This document shows positions 9,582-18,598 of a stretch of DNA of 64,000 nucleotides, piece by piece. Both the position numbers and the translations under genes were made by a program. Numbering within the stretch: position 1 is the stretch's first letter; the number at the start of each line of letters is the position of its first letter. A model generated the notes under the pieces. That model saw only the letters and a list, made by a program, of their open reading frames with translations, did no database searches and was not told the origin of the DNA. Origin of the DNA: JANXQG01 sp963780045 (GTDB lineage Bacteria > Planctomycetota > Planctomycetia > Pirellulales > Thermoguttaceae); the NCBI GenBank assembly GCA_963780045.1, contig CAVZZZ010000001.1:2170001-2234000 (forward strand), read 5' to 3'.

Positions 9582-11207
9582 CTATCCCCCCAGCCAGCTC
9601 GGCAACTCGCCCGCCGGCGGCAGCTTTACGGTCCAGGCACGGGTGATCTGCGGCAGGGCGAGGACTTCGGCCAGGGCCTCGGCGGGCGGGATGGTGTCCA
9701 AAGCCAACACGCCGACCGCGTCGCCGCCGGGTCGCGCGGCGTGGCGGCCGACGGCCATCTGCGCGATGTTCACATTGTGCCGGCCGAAAATAGTGCCGAC
9801 GCCGCCGATCACGCCGGGCATGTCGCGGTGCTTGAAGAGCAACAGCGTGCCGTCCAAAAAGCTTTCCAGGCGGCAGCCGTCTTTCTGCACCAGCCGCGGC
9901 ATGGCATTGCCGAAGAGCGTGCCGGCGGCCGAAGAGGTCCGCTCCGCGCTGACGACCTCGGCGGTAATCAGCGAGCCGAAATCGCCGATGTCGACGGAGC
10001 GCTGCTCGACGATCTCGATACCGCGCTCGCGCATGAGAATCTCGGCATTGACGATGTTCACGCCCTGCACGGCATGGGCGAGAAACCCGGCGGCGAAGGC
10101 TTGCGACAAGAGGCGAGTGTCTTTTTTTGCCACCTCGCCTTTGTAGCTCATGCGGCAGCATTTCGGCGAGCTCTGGCCACCTTGGGCCAAGAGCAGCCCC
10201 AGGCGGTAGGCGACGTTCAGATAGCCACGGAGGGTCTCCAGCGTCTTGGGATCCAGCGGCGACATGTTCACCGACTGTTTGATCGCCCCGCTGGTGAAGA
10301 AGTCGATGAGCAGCTCGGCCGCCTCGACGGCCACGCTCGTTTGGGCCTCTTCCGTGCTCGCGCCCAGGTGCGGCGTGCAGAGGACATTGGGCATGCCGAA
10401 CAGAGGGCTGTTGGTGCATGGCTCTTCGGAATAGACATCCAAGGCGACGCCGCCCAGGTGCCCGCTCTTGAGACCTTCGACCAGGGCCGCCTCGTCGTAG
10501 ATGCCTCCGCGGGCACAATTGATGAGCCGCGCGCCCTTCTTCATCGTCTGGACTTCCTTGGGGCCGATGAGGCCCTTGGTCTGGTCGTTCAGTGGCGTGT
10601 GGACGGTGAGGATATCGACCCGCGGCAGCATCTCTTGCGGCGTGCCGACCAGCTCGACACCCAGCTCCTTCGCCCGCGCGGCGGAGACGAACGGGTCGTA
10701 GCCGATGACCTTCATCTCCATAGCCACCGCCCGCGTCGCGACGGCTTGGCCGATCCGCCCCAGGCCGACGATGCCCAGCGTCTTGCCGGCCAGTTGCGTA
10801 CCCATGAACTTCTTGCGGTCCCAGCGGCCCTCGACAAGGCTCTGGTTGGCCGCGGCGATGTTCCGCACCAGGCCGTACATCAAGGCCAGCGTCTGCTCGG
10901 CGGTGGAGATCGTGTTTCCGCCGGGCGTGTTCATCACCACAATCCCCTGGCGGGTGGCGGCCGCAGTGTCGATATTGTCAACGCCGACGCCGGCACGGGC
11001 GATGGCCTTCAGGCGGCGGTTGCCCGCCAGCGAATCGGCGGTGATCTTCACGCCGCTGCGGCAGATCGCGCCGTCGAATTCGGCCAAGGCCGATTTGAGC
11101 CCATCCCCTTTGAGCCCGGTGCGGACCTCGACCTCGATGCCGGCGGCCGACCGCAACAGGTTCAGGCCGTCTTCGGAAAGTTCATCCAGAACGATAATGT
11201 TTGCCAT
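9582..11207 (-). CDS. serA: D-3-phosphoglycerate dehydrogenase
   Basis: The 541-residue protein has the length of the long (type I) SerA. It has an N-terminal substrate/NAD region with VGLGRIGQAVA (Rossmann glycine motif), the catalytic histidine block TPHLGASTEEAQ, an intervening ASB domain and a C-terminal ACT domain with MPGVIGGVGTIFG. SerA oxidises 3-phosphoglycerate to phosphohydroxypyruvate, the first committed step of serine synthesis, and the ACT domain usually binds serine. The frame is intact. The gene is divergent from the HTH-nucleotidyltransferase gene. Confidence 0.96.
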   Translation of the reverse strand: MANIIVLDELSEDGLNLLRSAAGIEVEVRTGLKGDGLKSALAEFDGAICRSGVKITADSLAGNRRLKAIARAGVGVDNIDTAAATRQGIVVMNTPGGNTISTAEQTLALMYGLVRNIAAANQSLVEGRWDRKKFMGTQLAGKTLGIVGLGRIGQAVATRAVAMEMKVIGYDPFVSAARAKELGVELVGTPQEMLPRVDILTVHTPLNDQTKGLIGPKEVQTMKKGARLINCARGGIYDEAALVEGLKSGHLGGVALDVYSEEPCTNSPLFGMPNVLCTPHLGASTEEAQTSVAVEAAELLIDFFTSGAIKQSVNMSPLDPKTLETLRGYLNVAYRLGLLLAQGGQSSPKCCRMSYKGEVAKKDTRLLSQAFAAGFLAHAVQGVNIVNAEILMRERGIEIVEQRSVDIGDFGSLITAEVVSAERTSSAAGTLFGNAMPRLVQKDGCRLESFLDGTLLLFKHRDMPGVIGGVGTIFGRHNVNIAQMAVGRHAARPGGDAVGVLALDTIPPAEALAEVLALPQITRAWTVKLPPAGELPSWLGG

Positions 11208-11290
11208 GATGTCCTCCTTAAAGAAAGGAACTATTGTAGCGGAAAGACCCCGGCTCGGTGAATGGGGTCCGTGTGCGATTGAATGGCCAC

Positions 11291-11320
11291 ACCATACAAT
11301 TGTATGGTATAATCGTACAA
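11291..11320 (+). promoter_or_regulatory. Perfect 18-bp palindrome overlapping a TATAAT promoter
   Basis: ACCATACAATTGTATGGT at 11291-11308 is a perfect inverted repeat. It abuts TATAAT at 11308-11313, preceded by TGG as in an extended -10 element. The start codon of the downstream gene follows only 7 bases after the -10 box, which implies a leaderless or nearly leaderless transcript. The first domain of that gene is a winged helix, so the palindrome is a good candidate operator for autoregulation. Confidence 0.6.
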
Positions 11321-11908
11321 ATGAACCTTTTGGCGCAACTCTTCTGTTCCCGTACGAGGGCCGCTATTATTGAGGTCCTTTTCGGACTGCGCGGCGGCGA
11401 GGTTCACTTGCGCGAACTACAGCGCCGAACCGGTTTTGCCGTGGGCACGGTGCGGCAGGACGTTGAGAAACTGGTGCGATCCAGCTTGGTGACGCGGCGA
11501 AAGGACGGCAATCGCGTCTACTATTCGGCCAGCGCAGGCCATCCGCTTGCCGACGACCTCCGGCAGATAGTCCTAAAAACCGCCGGTCTGACGGACGTGC
11601 TGGCCGACGCGCTGGACAATGAGGCGATCCGGTGCGCTTTAGTATTCGGATCGGTGGCTGCGGGCACGGCCGGCGCGGAAAGCGACATCGACTTATTGGT
11701 AATCGGCGATATTGGTCTGCGGAAAGTCACTGAGTTGCTGGCCGGCGTCGGCGATCGGCTGGGCCGTGAAATCAACTCGCACGTTCTAAGCCCGGCGGAA
11801 TTCGCCAGCCGCGTCGCGAGCAAGGAACACTTCGTTACGTCGGTGATGCGCTCGAAAAAAATCTTCGTGAAAGGTTCGCAGCGTGAGCTTGGCGCAATGG
11901 CAGAATAA
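11321..11908 (+). CDS. Winged-helix / minimal nucleotidyltransferase fusion protein (MNT-like)
   Basis: The protein has 195 residues from ATG 11321. Residues about 10-70 form an ArsR/MarR-like winged helix (VHLRELQRRTGFAVGTVRQD, then a wing with RRKDGNRVYY). Residues about 100-165 hold a nucleotidyltransferase core, with Gly110-Ser111 and Asp122/Asp124 in the motif GSx10DxD. MNT proteins modify or neutralise HEPN ribonuclease toxins. The next gene, overlapping by 26 bases, is HEPN-like, so this is a type VII-like MNT/HEPN pair whose antitoxin carries its own DNA-binding domain. A palindromic operator lies directly upstream. The alternative reading is a regulator of another process. Confidence 0.82.
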   Translation: MNLLAQLFCSRTRAAIIEVLFGLRGGEVHLRELQRRTGFAVGTVRQDVEKLVRSSLVTRRKDGNRVYYSASAGHPLADDLRQIVLKTAGLTDVLADALDNEAIRCALVFGSVAAGTAGAESDIDLLVIGDIGLRKVTELLAGVGDRLGREINSHVLSPAEFASRVASKEHFVTSVMRSKKIFVKGSQRELGAMAE

Positions 11909-12320
11909 CGGCTGGCTCAGGCCCCACACAACCAGCCGCGAGGAGATCGAAAACCTCTTGGGCATCGCGGCGCGACTTGTCGGACGCGCGGCGCGAGGAG
12001 ATTTCCGACGATTGGCGATTCGGCATCGCATACAACGCCGCTCTGAAGCTTTGCGCGGTGCTGCTGTACGCGGAGGGCTATCGGCCGGCACAAACACAGG
12101 CCCACTACCGCGCGTTGCAGTCGCTGCCGCTGATTCTCGGCGCTGGCGCTCGGCCGATGCAACTTATCTCGATGCGTGCCGTGTGAAACGCAATACGGTG
12201 GAATACGATTACGTCGGCGGCGCGACTAGCGCGGACGCGGATGAACTGATAGTCTTCGCAGAGTCGTTGGAGCGGGATGTACGGCGGTGGCTGAAGGAGC
12301 GGCATTCGGAGTTGTTGTAG
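11883..12320 (+). CDS. HEPN-domain protein, partner of the MNT gene (frame-disrupted)
   Basis: A GTG start at 11883 overlaps the upstream gene. The frame gives MSLAQWQNNGWLRPH and EIENLLGIAA. It then continues in another frame as DLSDARREEISDDWRFGIAY and NAALKLCAVLLYAEGYRP, and returns near 12150 to give ATYLDACRVKRNTVEYDYVG. This order is that of small HEPN proteins, whose C-terminal helix carries an RxxxxN/H-type site; RVKRNTVEYD fits it (Arg, then Asn-Thr-Val). Two frame changes (about 11965 and 12150) are needed. HEPN proteins are often RNases neutralised by the neighbouring MNT protein. It converges on the ABC permease gene 5 bases away. Confidence 0.7.
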   Translation: MSLAQWQNNGWLRPHTTSREEIENLLGIAARLVGRAARGDFRRLAIRHRIQRRSEALRGAAVRGGLSAGTNTGPLPRVAVAAADSRRWRSADATYLDACRVKRNTVEYDYVGGATSADADELIVFAESLERDVRRWLKERHSELL

Positions 12321-12325
12321 GTTGG

Positions 12326-15034
12326 TTACTTTTTCGGCACGCGCTCAGCCGTGGGCTTTTCGCACAGGTCGGGAATCGGGAACATCCAGCCCCTGGTGTA
12401 GAAACTAGCCGGGCCGCCGCTGTCCCAAGGGCCTGCGTTGCTCAAAGTTAGTTCCGCCCACTCTGCGCTGACGGGCGGCCCGCCGACGAACGGCTTGTGC
12501 GGCTCGATCATCTGCGTGACATAACCGACGTATGCTTTGCCGGCATCATTGGTTCCCTTCGGCTCGTAGTCGAACCGCTCGCCCGTCCGCGGATCGACGG
12601 GAATCTGGTCCAGGTACTTGCCCAGCAACTCGTCCAAGGAGCCGGGCAATTTGCCTTGATCGAGACGCCAAGCCTCCAAAGCGAAGACCAGCCGCGCGGC
12701 GCGGCGGCAATTCTCGATCATCTTGATATCGGCGAAATTGTCGGGCGGCATGTTGCGCTGCACCGCTGGGAAGGTGACGTTGTCCGTGGGAAGCGATCCC
12801 CATTGTTCGGCAGCCGACTTTCCGCGTACGAAGCCGCCTTCGGCCATTTCTTTTTCAACCAGTCGGCAGCGGGCGATCCGCTCCGCCGTGAGCAGATTCA
12901 AGATCCGCAAGGCCCGCGCCCGTTCCCACGGCATCCAACGGGCCAGCCGAAGAAAATCGGACCATTGCGCGAGGTTGCGGGCATTTACAACGCTTGGTTG
13001 GTCGCCCTTCAGAATGTGAAGGTCCTGCTGGTAGACATATTCGACTTCGTCGCAAATGGTTGACGGAGTTCGCCATAGTTTCTCGAAATCCTGCTTCGCC
13101 TTGAGCACGCGCGTTGACGACTGGCCTTTCTGCGCGCCCCAGTAAATCAGGTCCTCGCAGAGACGGACCTCCGTTCTTATTGGTTCCGTCGAGCCGGGCC
13201 AGAGTTGCCGGAAATGGAGGAGAATACGCTCGGCGGCAAGGTAGTGGTCCAGGGCCGCGTCGAGCTTTCCTTCGCTCTGCAAGTCTTCGCCGCTGACGAT
13301 GACCACATCCGCCAAGTCTGTTTCGTGGTCCGCAGACCATGGCACGTCCGCGCAAAACCCCGGCAACGGGTAGCGGCTCGCTTGGATCGCCAGGGCCACG
13401 ATGTGTGCGCGGTTCTCGCGGAAGGCGGGGAGGCTGCTGGGAGGGTTCTGCGCGGTTATCGTTTTCTGATAGATCGCCTCTCTGTACAAAGCGAGAGCCT
13501 TCTTTCCTTCGGGCGACACGGACCAGGTTTTTCCAGCGGGATCGAAGCCCGGATCGACCCACGGAACCTCATAAATCCGCACCAGGGGAATGGCTGTAAG
13601 GATCGCCGCGGCGGGAATGGCAATCACGAAGGCAGGCCGCAGCCGTGCGCGCCATGTCTTTCGCTCCACGAGCCAATCCGGAGCCTGTAGCCACGTGGAC
13701 GCGAGAAAGGCCACTGGCAGCGGGGCCACCGTCCATAGCCAACTCATGCCGAAAGCCTTCGTTATCCCTGCCCAGACGCAGATGACGGCGGTCGCGACCC
13801 CGCCAGCGGCGACGGCCAGAATCCCGCTGCGAATTGCCATCGAGCAAAACTGCCCGCAGCAATAAGCCACGGCAATATAGCCGAAAAGTGATTCCAAGAA
13901 GAGCGTAAGCGGAGCATCCGGCGGCCCGTATGAATGTGAAAGCCGAAGCTGCCGCACAAACAATGCGAACGCCGGCGGAAGAAACAGCAAGATCCCAATC
14001 AACATGACGACCAAGCAGCGGATGTGCCGGCTCAGCCAAACAAGTTGCGGCGGAAAGCCGCGCTCGCCTAGAAAACGGAAATGATGGCCGGTCTGATCGC
14101 CGAGGAAGATCGTGGAACCCAGTAGTACCGGAGAAAAGTAGAAGGCAAGTGCGAGCGTTGCGAAGATAGGTTGCACGAAGTTGAACTCCATCCAGCGGTC
14201 GATAGTTCGCATCCCCGCTGGCCAAAGCCAATCGATCCAAGCGTACAAGGCAGCCGGCAGCAGCGTGGCCAGAATCGCCAGCGTGAGCGTGGTCGATTGC
14301 CTCGTTTCCTGCCAAACCAGCAGGCCCAGTTTGCCAGTGCGTTGCCCGAATGCGCGCGCGCGCCGCGCAACGCCGCGCGAATGTGCCCTGCGCGGCAAGC
14401 GTTGTTCCCGCAGCCAGCGACTCGCCAAGAGAAGATTCGCCGCCATTACCAGCCCGACAATCAGCAACTGCGCGGGGACCGTGTTCGTAAAGCCGCGGTT
14501 GTAGTTGACACACCACGTAAAGACGAGCGACGCAACCGTCCCGGCAAGACTGGCCGCCACAATGGTCCGCTTGCACAAGAGGGAAAAGAAGATGCCAAAC
14601 GCGAAAAACTCGTATGCAATCAGAGCACAGCCGGTGGATGATGTGAGTTTTTCGCCGCGCTCGTTCGGCAGTTCGCCGGCCAGAACGCGGGCGAGCGACC
14701 AGGCGAAGCCAAACATGGCCGCCGCGCCGAGAAGCGCATACAAGGTTTTGCCGAAAAACACGGTCCAAGGTCCGATCGGCGAGGCCCGCAGGATGTCGTA
14801 AGTCTCGTTTTCGCGTTCCGTGGCAAAGAGGGTCGCCACTGATCCCAGCGTGTAGAGCGCGGCGAGAACCAACGCCAGCGAAAACAGCACGAGCGTCCGA
14901 TCGGCGCGGGGTATCCAGGAGTCCGCCAGCACGACCAAATCGATCATTGCGATCGCCGCGGCCACGGAAATCCAAAACGACCGTTGCGCGCGGTATTCTT
15001 TCCAGAGGATGCGGAGGAAGGGAGAGGTGTTCAT
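12326..15034 (-). CDS. ABC-2 type permease with large C-terminal extension
   Basis: The protein has 902 residues from ATG 15034 (MNTSPFLRILWKEYRAQRSF), the start that follows a GGAGAGG site; the longer frame runs into a repeat element. About a dozen hydrophobic helices fill residues 20-540, including a half typical of ABC-2 permeases (ERENETYDILRASPIG). The remaining 360 residues are soluble and contain PGSLDELLGKYLDQIPVDP and PRTGERFDYEP, a pattern also seen in other planctomycete secreted proteins. It is the last gene of a GntR-ATPase-permease operon. The substrate is unknown; lipid or peptide export is usual for YtrA-controlled systems. Confidence 0.8.
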   Translation of the reverse strand: MNTSPFLRILWKEYRAQRSFWISVAAAIAMIDLVVLADSWIPRADRTLVLFSLALVLAALYTLGSVATLFATERENETYDILRASPIGPWTVFFGKTLYALLGAAAMFGFAWSLARVLAGELPNERGEKLTSSTGCALIAYEFFAFGIFFSLLCKRTIVAASLAGTVASLVFTWCVNYNRGFTNTVPAQLLIVGLVMAANLLLASRWLREQRLPRRAHSRGVARRARAFGQRTGKLGLLVWQETRQSTTLTLAILATLLPAALYAWIDWLWPAGMRTIDRWMEFNFVQPIFATLALAFYFSPVLLGSTIFLGDQTGHHFRFLGERGFPPQLVWLSRHIRCLVVMLIGILLFLPPAFALFVRQLRLSHSYGPPDAPLTLFLESLFGYIAVAYCCGQFCSMAIRSGILAVAAGGVATAVICVWAGITKAFGMSWLWTVAPLPVAFLASTWLQAPDWLVERKTWRARLRPAFVIAIPAAAILTAIPLVRIYEVPWVDPGFDPAGKTWSVSPEGKKALALYREAIYQKTITAQNPPSSLPAFRENRAHIVALAIQASRYPLPGFCADVPWSADHETDLADVVIVSGEDLQSEGKLDAALDHYLAAERILLHFRQLWPGSTEPIRTEVRLCEDLIYWGAQKGQSSTRVLKAKQDFEKLWRTPSTICDEVEYVYQQDLHILKGDQPSVVNARNLAQWSDFLRLARWMPWERARALRILNLLTAERIARCRLVEKEMAEGGFVRGKSAAEQWGSLPTDNVTFPAVQRNMPPDNFADIKMIENCRRAARLVFALEAWRLDQGKLPGSLDELLGKYLDQIPVDPRTGERFDYEPKGTNDAGKAYVGYVTQMIEPHKPFVGGPPVSAEWAELTLSNAGPWDSGGPASFYTRGWMFPIPDLCEKPTAERVPKK

Positions 15035-15069
15035 GATTCGCTCCTGTTGCAACGACATACCAGGTTTGC

Positions 15070-15263
15070 CGCCCCCGGCGGGCTTGCCCCGGCGGAGCGG
15101 AGGATTGGTCACTACTCCGGCCTCCGCCCCCAATTTCTCGTTTTTTTCCCTGCCGCCGCCCGGCCCAGGGCCGGGCGGCGGCAGGGAAAAAAACGAGAGG
15201 GGCCTACAGGGTTGCGTTCTAGTGGTCAATCCTGCGCTCCGCTGGGGCAAGCCCAGCGGGGGC
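15070..15263. repeat. Nested inverted repeat with a perfect 61-bp hairpin core
   Basis: The core at 15137-15197 consists of two 30-base arms that are exact reverse complements around a single A. Each arm has a T/A homopolymer of seven followed by CCCTGCCGCCGCCCGG. Outside it, 15070-15108 and 15231-15263 form a second, imperfect inverted pair that includes GGGCTTGCCCC. The element lies between the ABC ATPase and permease genes of one operon. It could be a non-autonomous mobile element or a transcript-stability hairpin, and no coding function is evident. Confidence 0.85.
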
Positions 15264-15265
15264 GT

Positions 15266-16165
15266 CTACGTTTTTGCTTCCCGCCCGTGTCCCATATAGG
15301 CGACGAAAATCTCTTCCAAGTTGGGTACACGGACTTCGACATTCTCCACGCCGTGGAACGCCCGCAGCGCGGCTTCGCAGTCTTCCGCGCCCTGGCGCAC
15401 CAGCACCTGCCACTGCCGCGCCCGCTGGCGGCGCGAGAGCAGCTCGCCCGGCAGAGCCGGCGGCGCGGCCGCGCCGTTGGTCAGCGTGAAGGTCAATTCG
15501 CGGACGCGGGTTTTGAGGTCTTCGAGGCGTTCGACGAGCACCAGCTTGCCCTGGTGGAGGATTCCCACGACATCGGCCACTCGCTCGACCTCCGCGATCT
15601 GATGGCTGGAGAGGAGAACGGTCTTGCCCGTGGCCGCGCGATCGACCATGCTCTCCAGGAACTCGCGGCGGACCAACGGATCGAGTCCGGACGTCGGCTC
15701 GTCCAGCACCAACAATTCGGGGTCATGCGCCAACGCCAGCGAAAGCGCGACTTTCGCCCTCATCCCCTTGGAAAGCAACTTGATCGCCCGGCGCAGCGGC
15801 AGATCGAAGGCGGCAGCCAGGCGGCGATATTCGGGCAGGAACGACCTGTCGTGGAAACCAGCAGTGAACCAGCCGACTTCGTCGACGGTCATCCATTCGT
15901 AAAACGTGAGCCGCTCGGGCACGTAGCCGACGCGGCGGCGGATTTCCAGCCCCTGCGAGTCGCTCGACAGGCCGAGCACGGAGCTTCGTCCGGCGTCCGG
16001 CAGCGCCAGGCCAAGCATGATGCGGATGGCGGTCGTCTTGCCCGCCCCGTTCTCGCCCAGCAAGGCGAAGACCGAACCGCCGGGCACTTCCAGGGAAACG
16101 CGGTCCAGGGCGACTTCCTTGCCGTAACGCTTCGAAACTTCTTGCAACTGAATCACGGGCGACAT
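15266..16165 (-). CDS. ABC transporter ATP-binding protein
   Basis: The 299-residue protein has Walker A GENGAGKTT (residues 37-45), the signature LSKGM in place of LSGGQ, Walker B LLVLDEPTSGLD and a switch histidine in LLSSHQIAEVE. A C-terminal domain of about 80 residues follows, as in drug/lipid exporter ATPases. It powers the ABC-2 permease encoded next and is controlled by the GntR gene that ends 9 bases before its start. The frame is intact. Confidence 0.93.
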   Translation of the reverse strand: MSPVIQLQEVSKRYGKEVALDRVSLEVPGGSVFALLGENGAGKTTAIRIMLGLALPDAGRSSVLGLSSDSQGLEIRRRVGYVPERLTFYEWMTVDEVGWFTAGFHDRSFLPEYRRLAAAFDLPLRRAIKLLSKGMRAKVALSLALAHDPELLVLDEPTSGLDPLVRREFLESMVDRAATGKTVLLSSHQIAEVERVADVVGILHQGKLVLVERLEDLKTRVRELTFTLTNGAAAPPALPGELLSRRQRARQWQVLVRQGAEDCEAALRAFHGVENVEVRVPNLEEIFVAYMGHGREAKT

Positions 16166-16174
16166 GTTTACACC

Positions 16175-16582
16175 TCATTCCTTGTCCGTTTTCTTGTCAG
16201 CTTTCTTGTCAATGGCCGCCAGCTCGCTTTCGACCAGCGTGCGCAACTGGGCGAGGTCGAGCTGACTTTGTTGTGCCTCGACGAAGACCTGCCGCACGCG
16301 GTTGCGGAGCAACGACAGCCGCTCGGACTTGCAGCGGCGACTGGCGCCATCAGCCACGACCAGCCCCGTGCCGCGAACGCCATTCAGGATGCCGTCGTCC
16401 TGTAGCTGGCGGTAGGCTCGCGCGACCGTGTTGGGATTGATCGCCAACTCGCGGGCAAGCTCGCGGACGGACGGCACCATCTCACCGGCTTGCAGCGATC
16501 CGGAGGCGACGGCGAAAACGACTTGGCGGACGACCTGGTCGTAAATCGCCAAGCCGTTGGACGGGTCGATCTTGAAGAACAT
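16175..16582 (-). CDS. GntR-family regulator, YtrA type
   Basis: The protein has 135 residues from ATG 16582 (MFFKIDPSNGLAIYDQVVRQ), the standard YtrA beginning; longer in-frame extensions are unconserved. The winged helix contains VPSVRELARELAINPNTVAR and AYRQLQDDGIL. The short C-terminal helical region ends in a lysine/aspartate-rich tail (DKKADKKTDKE). YtrA regulators repress their own ABC transporter operon, and this gene is the first of such an operon. Confidence 0.9.
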   Translation of the reverse strand: MFFKIDPSNGLAIYDQVVRQVVFAVASGSLQAGEMVPSVRELARELAINPNTVARAYRQLQDDGILNGVRGTGLVVADGASRRCKSERLSLLRNRVRQVFVEAQQSQLDLAQLRTLVESELAAIDKKADKKTDKE

Positions 16583-16656
16583 GCGGCGGTCCTGTGTATC
16601 AGCGAGATAATACAGTAGACACGATTTCTGTAAATGTGTCAAGGGGGCGTTTGCGA

Positions 16657-16804
16657 ATTTTTGGAGTGCGAAGGCTTGCCTTCGCTTTACATTAAACGCT
16701 GAGCTGATCTTTCGCAGGAAAGCGGGAGGAATGAACGTAATTTCCGCGATATTGGAAAGCAGCCGAGACCAGCGCTCGCGTTGGTGCCCTTGTCGCACTC
16801 CAAA
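16657..16804. repeat. TTTGGAGTGCG-bounded element, copy 1
   Basis: The left end TTTGGAGTGCG (about 16660-16670) flows into a hairpin GCGAAGGC-TT-GCCTTCGC. The right end CGCACTCCAAA (16794-16804) is its exact reverse complement. A second copy with the same terminal 11-mers lies at 46049-46144. This element occupies the middle of the 361-base gene-free stretch 16583-16943, in which nothing else was recognised. Confidence 0.75.
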
Positions 16805-16943
16805 GTCGCGTCGATTGACGGGCGTTTTGCGAGCTAGTACCATGAAGAATGTGGGCAAGATGGCATCCGCGGTTCCCTGGCGCCGCGTATCGCCAGTTTT
16901 TTTCATTGATAACGCTTCAGATTCATTGGTTAAAGGGTCGTCC

Positions 16944-18022
16944 ATGTCGTTCGCTCGCGGTAGAATCCGGTTCTCTTGTTTGCCAAAGCTTGGTGCGGCC
17001 TTGTCGCTCGCGATGGCCGTTGTGCTAGCGATCGGTCCTTCGCCGTCCGCGGCCCAAGACGCGCCGGCCGCCAAGAAGCCGGACGATGCCGCGGATGAAA
17101 AAGTGCCGGAGCCCGAAGTCCCTGAACTGACCACCAAAGACGAACTGCAGTTGAAGGCCACCTACTTTCCCGGCACGAAGGGCCAGGAGAGCATTCCTGT
17201 GATTATCATTCACGGACTGGGCCCCAAGTCCAACCGCAAGGAATACGACGACAAGGATAGCGGGCTTGCGAGTTTCCTACAGAAATCGCTGGGCTGCGCG
17301 GTGATCGTGCCGGACCTCCGCGGCCACGGTGAAAGCACGAAGTGGTCCGAGGCCCTGCAAAAGAACCTCCGCGAGCAGCATAAGCGCCCGAAGGAGGCGC
17401 TGAAGGCCGAGCGGCTCAAGCCGGCCGACCGCACGGCAATGCTCGAGGAAGATTTGCGAGCGGTGAAGGATTTTCTCTGGAAGCAAAACAACGAGCACAA
17501 GCTGAACCTAGACAAGCTCACGGTCATCGGCGTCGAGGAAGGAGCGGCGCTCGCGCTGTGCTATGCGGCTGCCGACGCCAACGGCTACGAGCTGCACGAA
17601 GCCAAGCGCGGGCGCTGAAGCTGGGCGATTTTGTCAAAGCCGTGGTGCTGATCTCGCCGCAGACGAAGGTGACCGGCCTGAATGCGGCGAAGGTCCTGCA
17701 CGATCCGGACCTCCGCACGAACCTGCCGGTCATGATTATCGCTGGAGACGAGAGTCCCTCGTATTTCAAGGAAGCCGAAATGCTGCATAACGAGTTCGTC
17801 AAAGGCCGCCCGAAGCCCGACAGCAACGCGAAGCTCGAAGACCTGACCTTGTGGTACTTCAGCAAAGGCAAGACCGCCACCAAACTGCAAGGCGCGAAAC
17901 TGCTGGCCGAGCCGTCGCTAAAGGTGCCGGAGAGGATCCAGAAGTTTATCAACGCCCGCTTGGTCGTCAATCCGGACGCAAAGGAATGGAGCTGGAAAGA
18001 GCGGAAGAAGCCGTATGAATGA
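16944..18022 (+). CDS. Alpha/beta-hydrolase-fold protein lacking the nucleophile (frameshifted)
   Basis: From ATG 16944 the protein starts with a signal peptide (LGAALSLAMAVVLAIGPSPS then AAQDAPA). The fold is recognised by VIIIHGLGPKSN and VPDLRGHGEST. At the nucleophile elbow, where hydrolases have GxSxG, the sequence is VIGVEEGAALAL, so a glutamate replaces serine and ordinary esterase activity is unlikely. The frame changes near 17605 (one missing base) and continues as ALKLGDFVKAVVLISPQTKV to the stop at 18022. It is probably an exported, non-catalytic or binding member of the family. It converges on the LysM gene. Confidence 0.75.
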
Positions 18023-18044
18023 GCAAGGAGGCGGATTTCCGCCC

Positions 18045-18598
18045 TTAGCGTCCTGCGGCGGCCTGCTCTGGGCTCGGAATCTTCAACTTCACTCCGATCC
18101 GCAGAATACTTGGATCCGAGATCACGTTGCGATTCGCCTCGTAGATTTCGTTCGCTCTGGAGGCGGAACCGAGATAACGCTGGGCCAGCAAGGGCAACGT
18201 GTCGCCGTCGACAATCTTGTGCGTTGGCAGACGAGCGTCTGCTTCCGGCGGCATTGCAGCCATGGATGTTCCCCAGCGAGACAGCGCCACTTGATTGCCG
18301 CCCGGAAAGTTCTTAGGGAATTCGGGCGGCGGCGCCGCTTGCTCGCTGGCGGTCACAACCGGCGGCGAGGTGCGCTGGGCGCTTGCACCACCGGCGGCAG
18401 GCGCAACGGCGCGCGGCCAATAATGGGCGGCTGGGGCGCGATAAGCGGCTTTGCTGCTTGTTTTGCCGCGGCGAGCAAATCGTTCTGCACCGGAGGCGTC
18501 AATGCCGCATCACCAGCGGCGCGGCGGAAACAGAGCGCCAGCCCTATGCCAACGAGCATCACTGTCGCGGCTGCGATCAGGCGAATTCGTTGGTCCAT
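18045..18598 (-). CDS. LysM-domain protein with N-terminal membrane anchor (frameshifted)
   Basis: ATG 18598 gives MDQRIRLIAAATVMLVGIGL, a single transmembrane or signal-anchor helix, followed by a Pro/Ala-rich linker. One base is missing near 18368; after it the protein continues TASEQAAPPPEF and reaches a C-terminal LysM domain (THKIVDGDTLPLLAQRYLG, then NRNVISDPSILRIGVKLKIP). LysM binds peptidoglycan or other N-acetylglucosamine polymers, so the protein probably links the cell membrane to the wall. No operon partner is evident. Confidence 0.8.

Noticed and set aside
9381..11261. Very long plus-strand frame opposite serA
   Set aside because: It is the mirror of a high-GC conserved gene; its product has no domain pattern, whereas SerA is complete on the other strand.
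15137..15197. Ordinary intrinsic terminator
   Set aside because: Arms of 30 exact pairs with a one-base loop and no downstream T-run in the direction of transcription fit a repeat element better, and it sits inside an operon.
12326..15250. Start of the permease upstream of 15034
   Set aside because: The added residues are encoded by the hairpin repeat; ATG 15034 has a ribosome-binding site and begins the conserved part.
16583..17161. Long N-terminal extension of the GntR regulator
   Set aside because: The extension runs back through a repeat element and across the start of the divergent gene; the canonical YtrA start is at 16582.
17590..17620. Programmed ribosomal frameshift in the alpha/beta-hydrolase gene
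   Set aside because: No slippery sequence or stimulatory structure is visible, and many unrelated genes here show the same kind of break.
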